A stretch of 56,779 nt of DNA from Streptosporangiales bacterium (GTDB lineage Bacteria > Actinomycetota > Actinomycetes > Streptosporangiales > WHST01). The DNA lies in NCBI GenBank assembly GCA_009379955.1, contig WHST01000032.1, forward strand, positions 1 to 56,779, in the 5' to 3' direction. Shown one piece after another: positions 51,197 through 56,779 of this stretch; within the stretch, counting starts at the first letter, position 1; the number at the start of each line of letters is the position of its first letter. The translations under genes were made by a program, and so were the position numbers. Below the pieces are notes generated by a model. It saw only the letters and a program-made list of their open reading frames with translations. It searched no databases and was not told where the DNA came from.

Positions 51197-53029
51197 CTAG
51201 AGGGCACCGCCGCCGGCGGGCCGCGAGCGGCTCCCGTGGTCCTCGGACGCAGGGCGGAAGCGGGCGATCGGGTTCTGCAGGGTGCCGACGATCTGCAGCG
51301 CGCCGACCGGGTCCTGCAGGTCGACCATCTGCCGGTTGTTGCGCAGCTGCAGCCGGTTCAGGCACGACAATCCGAACTCATCGGTGAAGATGTCGAACCT
51401 CGCGAACCGCGCCGCCAGGTCGGGGCGAGATCGCTGGTAGTCGGCGACACACGCGGCGACGGTCGACCAGAACGCGTCCTCGTCCAGGACTCCGGCCGTG
51501 CTCAGGATCCCGTTGAGGAAGCGCAGGAAGCAGTCGAAGACGTCCGTGAACAGGCACAGCAGCTTCAGGTCGTCCGTCACGTCCAGGCGGATCCGCTCGA
51601 CCTCGGGCGGGAGCACCGCGTCCGGATCCATGACGCCGATCTCCTCGGCGATGTCCTTGAAGACGGCGCGTTGCGGCGCGCCGCTCTCGTCGAGCACGAG
51701 GATCACGTTCTCGCCGTGCGGCATGTAGACGATCTGGTACGCGTAGAAGCAATGCAGCACCGGCGTCAGGTAGGCGTCGAGGTAGCGCTGCAGCCATGCC
51801 ACCGGCGTCAGGCCGGACTCCGCGATGAGAGCCGCCGCGAACGAGCCACCGTCGCGGTCAATGTGCAGCAGCGACGCCATCGTCGCCAGGCGGTGCCCGG
51901 GCTCGACCCGAGGCACCGGGCTCTCCCGCCACAGTGCGGCGAGCATCTTGAGGTATGGCGAGCCCTTGGACGCCGCCGCCTCGTACTGCTCGTGCCGGTA
52001 GCCGATGGTGGCGCGCTCACGGAGGATCGAGAAGCCCACGCCGGTCAGCACCTCGTCCTCGGCGATGAGCTCGGCGAGCCAGTCGTTGATCGCGGGGGTG
52101 CCCTCCATGTAGGCGGCGGAGAGGCCGCGCAGGAATCCCATGTTCAGCACGGACAACGCCGTCTTCACGTAGTGCCTGGACGGGTCGCTCGTGTTGAAGA
52201 ACGTGCGAATCGACTGCTGGGTCAGGTAGGCGTCGTCGCCGTAGCCCAGGCACACGAGGTTGCGGCGCGCGACCTCGGCCGCGAACGTGACCGACAGCGT
52301 GTTCCACCACTGCCACGGATGGACGGGGAACAGGTGGTAGTCGTCGAGCGACAGGCCGAGCCCGCTCAGGGTCTCGCCGAACCGTCGCAGCGTCTTCTCG
52401 CCCAGCTCGGACCGCATCAGCCCGTCGTAGTCGACGCCGGCGCCGGCGCTGAAGACCGAGCGGTCGCGGCTGGCGGCCAGCCAGATCAGGCGGACCGGAG
52501 CCGCCGCCTCGGGAGCGTAGGAGTGGAACTCGGCGATGTCGTATCCGAGTCGTCCGTTGTTGGCGACGAAGCACGGATGACCCTCGGTCATGCCGGTCTC
52601 GATCTCCTGGAAACCGGAGCGAGTCAGCTCGGCCGCGGTGACCGGCTTCGCCGCCAGCTTGTACGCGGCACTCGCCAGCGTGGAGCTGATCTCCTCCAGG
52701 TAGACCGGCAGCACCTCGTCGCTCAGGCCCAGGGTGCGGCGCAGCTCGATGAAGAACTCCAGGGCGTCCAGCGGAAGGTGCGCGCCGTCCCGGTGACGGG
52801 TGATGCTGGCCGTGTCGATGTGCCAGTGGTCCAGGCTCAGCACCCGCGCCGAGAAGCGGTACTCGACGCTGTCGTCGTCACTCCGCACGACATAGCGACC
52901 GTCGGCGAGCGGCTCGGGCTCCAGCAGGCGCTCGTGGGCGAACTCCGCGAGACCCTTGCGGACGAGGAGTCGCTCGGCGTGCGCCCAGGTCTCCGGTGTC
53001 AGGTGCGATACGGCGTCGGCGGGGGTCAT
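51197..53029 (-). CDS. desD: Desferrioxamine-type siderophore synthetase (IucA/IucC family)
   Basis: The 610-residue NIS synthetase catalyses ATP-dependent joining and cyclisation of N-hydroxy-N-acylcadaverine units. Family landmarks include GHPCFVANNGR, LFPVHPWQWWN, RTFFNTSDPSRHYVKTALS and HGENVILVLDESG. It is slightly longer than typical DesD. Its ATG overlaps the desC stop, with GGAGGGAG upstream. It is the last gene of the iron-controlled operon desABCD. Confidence 0.95.
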   Translation of the reverse strand: MTPADAVSHLTPETWAHAERLLVRKGLAEFAHERLLEPEPLADGRYVVRSDDDSVEYRFSARVLSLDHWHIDTASITRHRDGAHLPLDALEFFIELRRTLGLSDEVLPVYLEEISSTLASAAYKLAAKPVTAAELTRSGFQEIETGMTEGHPCFVANNGRLGYDIAEFHSYAPEAAAPVRLIWLAASRDRSVFSAGAGVDYDGLMRSELGEKTLRRFGETLSGLGLSLDDYHLFPVHPWQWWNTLSVTFAAEVARRNLVCLGYGDDAYLTQQSIRTFFNTSDPSRHYVKTALSVLNMGFLRGLSAAYMEGTPAINDWLAELIAEDEVLTGVGFSILRERATIGYRHEQYEAAASKGSPYLKMLAALWRESPVPRVEPGHRLATMASLLHIDRDGGSFAAALIAESGLTPVAWLQRYLDAYLTPVLHCFYAYQIVYMPHGENVILVLDESGAPQRAVFKDIAEEIGVMDPDAVLPPEVERIRLDVTDDLKLLCLFTDVFDCFLRFLNGILSTAGVLDEDAFWSTVAACVADYQRSRPDLAARFARFDIFTDEFGLSCLNRLQLRNNRQMVDLQDPVGALQIVGTLQNPIARFRPASEDHGSRSRPAGGGAL

Positions 53030-53595
53030 GCGCTCCCTCCTCGGGCAGCCAGGAACCGGTCACGGGTGCAGGTGCTGAGCAGGGCGTCCTTCTCGGGCTT
53101 CGCGACCGTGCCGACGACCTCGAAGCCGACCGCCTCGTTGAGGACGTGGACGGCCGTGTTGCGGACGTCGGGGTCGACGACGACACGGTGGACCGTCGGG
53201 TCTGCGAAGCACAGCTCCATGGCGGTGGTGATGACGGCGAGCGTGAAGCCGTGGACCGGTGAGTCCGTCGGCGCGCACAGGAAGTGCATGCCGACGTCGC
53301 CGTCCCGATGCGGGTACATGCCCACCAGCTCGACGTGGGCCGGGTCGTAACGCTCGATCACGAACGTGGGTGCGCCGTCGTGCAGGCCGACGAACGCGTC
53401 ATGGTGCGGACTGTCCGCGATCGCACCGAACTCCCGCTCCACGCCGGCGAGGTCGTGGTGCTGCATGAGCCAGAAGGCGCTCTTGGGATGCGTGAGCCAG
53501 CGGTGCAGCAGCTCGGCATCGCCGGCGGGGTCGACCGGCCGTACGGAGAGCTCACCGAGCTTCTCGTCGGCGTGGGAGAAGACCACGTTCGTCAT
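53026..53595 (-). CDS. desC: N-hydroxycadaverine acyltransferase (GNAT family)
   Basis: The 189-residue acyltransferase belongs to the IucB/DesC group: [11 protein letters not shown] and the C-terminal [20 protein letters not shown] are the main landmarks. It transfers an acetyl or succinyl group from CoA to N-hydroxycadaverine. The start at 53595 has GGAGG upstream and lies in an overlap with the desB stop. An in-frame ATG at 53703 lies inside desB and is rejected. Confidence 0.93.
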   Translation of the reverse strand: MTNVVFSHADEKLGELSVRPVDPAGDAELLHRWLTHPKSAFWLMQHHDLAGVEREFGAIADSPHHDAFVGLHDGAPTFVIERYDPAHVELVGMYPHRDGDVGMHFLCAPTDSPVHGFTLAVITTAMELCFADPTVHRVVVDPDVRNTAVHVLNEAVGFEVVGTVAKPEKDALLSTCTRDRFLAARGGSA

Positions 53596-54914
53596 ACCGC
53601 CTCCACTGTGACCTGTGCGCCGGACGGAACTCCGAACTCCTGGAACGCGATGCTCTTCTCGACGGGGTAGACCTCGCGGCCGAGCATCTCGCGGATGATG
53701 CACGAGTTGCGGTACGCGCCCATGCCCAGGTCGGGCGAGGTGACGCTGTGCGCGTGCACGCCGGAGTTCTGCAGGAAGATGTCGTTCGCCGCCGCGCCGA
53801 TGCCGTAGTCGCGGCCCACCGCGAACCTGCCCTGCCCATCCCAGGAGATCCGGTCGGCGATGGGGGCGAGGAAGTCCGGAACGTGGTCACGGTAGCCGGT
53901 AGCGAGGATCAGCCCGTGTGTCGTGAGGCCGAAGTCCCGACCCAGCTCCTCCTGCCGCAACCCCAGCACGTAGGCGCCACGCGCCGAGTCGTACGACGCC
54001 GTCGTGAGCGCCGTGTTGGTCAGCAGCCGGGTCGGGCACGGTCCGCGGCGATGCTTGACGTAGAGCAGGTCGAAGATCTCGTTGATGAGATCGGAGTCGA
54101 TGCCCTTGTAGAGCGGCTTCTGCTCGCTCACCAGCCGATTGCGGCTTTCCTCGGGAAGCGCATGGAAGTAGTCCACGTACTCGGGCGATGTCATCTCCAG
54201 CGTCAGCTTGGTGTACTCGAGCGGGAAGAAGCGCGGCGAACGGGTCACCCAGCTCAGCTCGTACGCGTGCCTGTCGATGTCCTGCAGCAGGTCGTAGTAG
54301 ATCTCGGCGGCGCTCTGGCCGCTGCCCAGGACGGTGATGCTCTCCTTCGACTGCAGCGAGGACCTGGCACCGAGATACCCCGAGCTGTGGACCAGGTCAC
54401 CACCGAGATGCCGGCACGCCTCGGGAACGTACGGGACCGTACCGGTGCCGAGCACGAGCGTGCGACCGCGGTACGTCCGCAGGTCACCGGTGGGTACGTG
54501 CACAGCGGTGACCACGTAGACCTGAGCGCCCGCGTCGTACTCCACCGCGGTGACGCGATGTCCGAAGCGGACGCTGCTCAGCTTCCCCGCGGCCCAGCGG
54601 CAGTACTCCTCGTACTCGGTGCGCAGTGGATAGAAGCTCTCCCTGATGTAGAAGGAGTACAGGCGCCGCGACTCCTTGAGGAAGTTCAGGAACGAGTACG
54701 GAGACGTCGGGTCGGCCAGGGTGACGAGGTCGGACATGAACGGCGTCTGCAGGGTGCTGCTCTCGAGCAGCATGCCAGGGTGCCACTCGAAGTCGGGGTC
54801 GCTCTCGAGGAAGACGCCGTCGAGCTCGTCGATCGGCTCGGTGAGGCACGCGAGCCCCAGGTTGAAGGGGCCGAGTCCGACGGCGATGAAGTCGTGTTCG
54901 CGGGACGTGGACAA
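53592..54914 (-). CDS. desB: Cadaverine/lysine N6-hydroxylase (flavin monooxygenase)
   Basis: The 440-residue enzyme starts with the FAD-binding motif [10 protein letters not shown], has an NADPH-binding [14 protein letters not shown] segment near residue 200 and a C-terminal ATGYRDH motif, all typical of siderophore N-hydroxylases (IucD/DesB). In desferrioxamine synthesis it hydroxylates cadaverine. The start is probably TTG 54914 with GGGAG upstream. It lies 30 bases after desA. Confidence 0.95.
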   Translation of the reverse strand: MSTSREHDFIAVGLGPFNLGLACLTEPIDELDGVFLESDPDFEWHPGMLLESSTLQTPFMSDLVTLADPTSPYSFLNFLKESRRLYSFYIRESFYPLRTEYEEYCRWAAGKLSSVRFGHRVTAVEYDAGAQVYVVTAVHVPTGDLRTYRGRTLVLGTGTVPYVPEACRHLGGDLVHSSGYLGARSSLQSKESITVLGSGQSAAEIYYDLLQDIDRHAYELSWVTRSPRFFPLEYTKLTLEMTSPEYVDYFHALPEESRNRLVSEQKPLYKGIDSDLINEIFDLLYVKHRRGPCPTRLLTNTALTTASYDSARGAYVLGLRQEELGRDFGLTTHGLILATGYRDHVPDFLAPIADRISWDGQGRFAVGRDYGIGAAANDIFLQNSGVHAHSVTSPDLGMGAYRNSCIIREMLGREVYPVEKSIAFQEFGVPSGAQVTVEAV

Positions 54915-54944
54915 GGAGACTCCCGAGGGGATCGCGGGGTTCGT

Positions 54945-56507
54945 TCAGCCGGCGCGCACGGCGCTGAGCGCCGGGCCGGCACACTCGGACAGGTACCGGC
55001 CGGCATGCTCGGCGATGAGGTCGAGGACGTCGGTGATGTCCCGCATGCCGGCCTTGGGATTGAGCATCGTGAACTTCAGGTAGTGGCTGCCGCCGACGAC
55101 CGTCCCGCCCACGACGGCGGCACCGGACGCGCGTAGCGCGTCGCGTGCGTGCAGGTTGACCCGGTCGACGACAGCGGGAGGTACCTCGCCCGGCGGTACG
55201 TAGCGGAACACCAGGGTGCTGAACTGCGACCGGGTGACGACCTCGAACCGGGCGTCGCCGTCGAGCAGCCTCCACACGTCCGCGGCCCTGTCGATCACGT
55301 CGTCGAAGAGCTGACCGACCGCGTCCGCTCCCATGATGCGCAGTGTCATCCACAGCTTCAGGGCGTCGAAGCGGCGCGTGGTCTGGATCGACTTGTCCAC
55401 CTGGTTCGGGATGCGTTCCTCGGCCATCCGCGCCGGATTGAGGTAGTCGGCATGGTGGGTGACGTGGTGCAGGACCGCACGGTCGCGCACCAGGAGGGCG
55501 CTGGAGCTGACCGGCTGGAAGAACGACTTGTGATAGTCGACGGTGACGGAGTCGGCGCGCTCGATGCCGTCGAGCAGGTGCCGTCGCCGCCGCGACACGA
55601 GGAGGCCACATCCGTACGCCGCATCGACGTGCAGCCATGCCCCCTGTCGCCGACACAGGTCGGCCACCTCGGGCAGCGGGTCGATGCTGCCGAAGTCGGT
55701 CGTGCCGGCGGTGGCGACGACGGCCATCACCACCAGCCCCTCCCGCTCGCAGCGTTCGAGCTCGACCGCCAGCGCACTCGCCCGCATCCTCATGTCGTCG
55801 TCGCACGGGATCGCGACGACCGCCTCCGTATCGAGTCCCAGGAGCGCGGCGGCCTTGACGATGCTGAAGTGGCTGACCGCGGAGGCGAGGATGCGCAGCC
55901 GCGGAACGACCGCGGCCCTGCCCGCCGTCTGCGCGGTCCGGCAGGCCTCGTCGCGAGCGAGGAGCATGGCCTGCAGGTTCGACTGACTGCCGCCGCTGGT
56001 GAAGATGCCGTCCGCCGCGTCACCGAGGCCCACGCGCTCGGCCGTCCAGTCGATGAGGCGGCGCTCGATCAGCGTCCCTCCGGCGCTCTGGTCCCAGGTG
56101 TCGAGTGAGGAGTTGACGGCCGACAGGATGGCCTCACCCAGCACGGCCGGGATCGCCACCGGACAGTTGAGGTGCGCCAGGTACCGCGGGTGGTGGAAGT
56201 AGAACGCATCGCGGAGATAGACGTCTTCCAGCTCGTCGAGCGCGGCGTGCGAGTCGCGCAACGGCCGATCCAGGTCGATCGCCTCGATCTCCGGTGCGAG
56301 CTGGGCGGGGGTGATGCCGCTGAACGGCTGATCTGTCCACGCGAGCCTCTCGGCCACGCGTTCCACGCCGGCGGCCAACAAGCGTCGGTAGCGGTCGACC
56401 GTCTCGCCATCCAGCAGGTGCGACCAGTGCGCCCTCCCGTCCGTTTCACCTGGCTCGTCATCCTCTTCCGGCGCCGCCCCGCCGCGAGGGGAATGGAAGC
56501 TCACCAA
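54945..56507 (-). CDS. desA: PLP-dependent lysine decarboxylase of siderophore synthesis
   Basis: The 520-residue group II decarboxylase makes cadaverine from lysine. It shows FTSGGSQSNLQAMLLARD, HVDAAYG (293-299) and the PLP lysine K327 in DYHKSFFQP. Two adjacent starts are possible, TTG 56507 and GTG 56504, with GGGACGGG upstream. It is the first gene of desABCD, about 50 bases downstream of an iron box. Confidence 0.95.
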   Translation of the reverse strand: MVSFHSPRGGAAPEEDDEPGETDGRAHWSHLLDGETVDRYRRLLAAGVERVAERLAWTDQPFSGITPAQLAPEIEAIDLDRPLRDSHAALDELEDVYLRDAFYFHHPRYLAHLNCPVAIPAVLGEAILSAVNSSLDTWDQSAGGTLIERRLIDWTAERVGLGDAADGIFTSGGSQSNLQAMLLARDEACRTAQTAGRAAVVPRLRILASAVSHFSIVKAAALLGLDTEAVVAIPCDDDMRMRASALAVELERCEREGLVVMAVVATAGTTDFGSIDPLPEVADLCRRQGAWLHVDAAYGCGLLVSRRRRHLLDGIERADSVTVDYHKSFFQPVSSSALLVRDRAVLHHVTHHADYLNPARMAEERIPNQVDKSIQTTRRFDALKLWMTLRIMGADAVGQLFDDVIDRAADVWRLLDGDARFEVVTRSQFSTLVFRYVPPGEVPPAVVDRVNLHARDALRASGAAVVGGTVVGGSHYLKFTMLNPKAGMRDITDVLDLIAEHAGRYLSECAGPALSAVRAG

Positions 56508-56555
56508 GAACCCGTCCCTTCCAACACGTGCATGACTGACGAGAGAGTGGAGGAA

Positions 56556-56574
56556 TGAGGTAAGGCTAACCTAA
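56556..56574. promoter_or_regulatory. Iron box (DmdR/DtxR-type operator) of the des operon
   Basis: TGAGGTAAGGCTAACCTAA matches the actinobacterial consensus TTAGGTTAGGCTAACCTAA at 17 of 19 positions. It lies 49 bases upstream of desA, so the iron-loaded repressor should block transcription. Confidence 0.88.
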
Positions 56575-56641
56575 CCACCTCGCGAGACGGAAGCCCTTGA
56601 TCACGGAGCGTCGCCGCTGCGTGGAGGAAGGAAGGTTCCGA

Positions 56642-56779
56642 CTAGTGTGTCCCGTCGTTAATTCGTAGGTTAAGTCGGTATGGTGGTGGCATGCCGAGAA
56701 CTGGGCGTCCGAAGGCGGAGTTGGTGTTGACCGGTGCCGAGCGGGAGCAACTGATCGGCTGGTCTCGGCGGGCGAAGTC
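56642..56779 (+). mobile_element. Left end of an IS630-family insertion sequence (cut by window edge)
   Basis: CTAG at 56642-56645 is the target sequence favoured by IS630 elements. The next 45 bases lead to a transposase start. The element lies about 70 bases upstream of the des iron box. The right end is beyond the window. Confidence 0.65.
56691..56779 (+). CDS. IS630-family transposase, N-terminus only
   Basis: The 29 visible codons begin MPRTGRPKAELVLTGAEREQ, the usual start of actinobacterial IS630-type transposases, followed by the first helix of the helix-turn-helix domain. The DDE catalytic domain lies outside the window. Confidence 0.75.
   Translation, partial: MPRTGRPKAELVLTGAEREQLIGWSRRAK

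Overview
The window is a stretch of chromosome from a high-GC Gram-positive bacterium, almost certainly a soil or plant-associated actinobacterium. The evidence is very GC-rich codons, many GTG and TTG starts after GGAGG-like ribosome sites, twin-arginine and lipoprotein export signals, an actinobacterial-type LexA box, a desferrioxamine-type siderophore operon and a DmdR-type iron box. I see no rRNA, tRNA or CRISPR array and no complete mobile element; an IS630-family transposase begins at the right edge.

Layout. (1) 1-12123, organic-acid island: the start of an unknown gene, a D-2-hydroxyacid dehydrogenase and a TPP enzyme on the minus strand; then a Fe3+/polyamine-type ABC importer, an acyl-CoA dehydrogenase and a two-subunit acyl-CoA ligase on the plus strand; then a GntR regulator and an Ldh-family 2-hydroxyacid dehydrogenase. 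A perfect palindrome sits in the divergent promoter region. (2) 12120-25280, xylan island: a ROK repressor divergent from xylA, a sugar ABC importer, a GH5 enzyme, an exported GH10 xylanase, an exported GH115 alpha-glucuronidase and an EIIC-like membrane protein with an unidentified N-terminal domain. (3) 25516-33800, amino-acid or acyl-amino-acid island: a minus-strand operon (binding protein, two permeases, ATPase, M20 hydrolase, class V aminotransferase, SDR) divergent from an RpiR regulator and an M29/NicX-like enzyme. (4) 33810-41549, nitrogen island: an MHS transporter, an arginine-deiminase-fold hydrolase, a fused urease gamma-beta subunit and a urease alpha homologue, with a divergent PucR/CdaR regulator, a DUF1059-like fusion and a CynX/NimT-type transporter. 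No urease accessory genes are present.

(5) 41550-51141, mixed accessory region: a small gene behind a LexA-like SOS box, a fragment of a streptomycin-kinase-like gene, a RibD-C reductase, two DHA2 drug exporters around a LysR-alpha/beta-hydrolase fusion and a degenerate hydrolase, an FMN-binding protein, an ArsR/DUF2087 regulator, a GNAT acetyltransferase and a 3'-truncated membrane ATPase. (6) 51197-56574: desABCD on the minus strand behind an iron box. (7) 56642-56779: the left end of an IS630-type element.

The strongest candidates for undescribed biology are the LysR DNA-binding domain joined to a complete-looking HSL-type esterase (45246-46475), and the accessory-less urease system with the deiminase-fold enzyme (33810-38444). 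Secondary ones are the SOS-box small gene, the EIIC-like fusion and the acid-degradation island with two unrelated hydroxyacid dehydrogenases. Family assignments come from reading the translated sequence; no database search was run.
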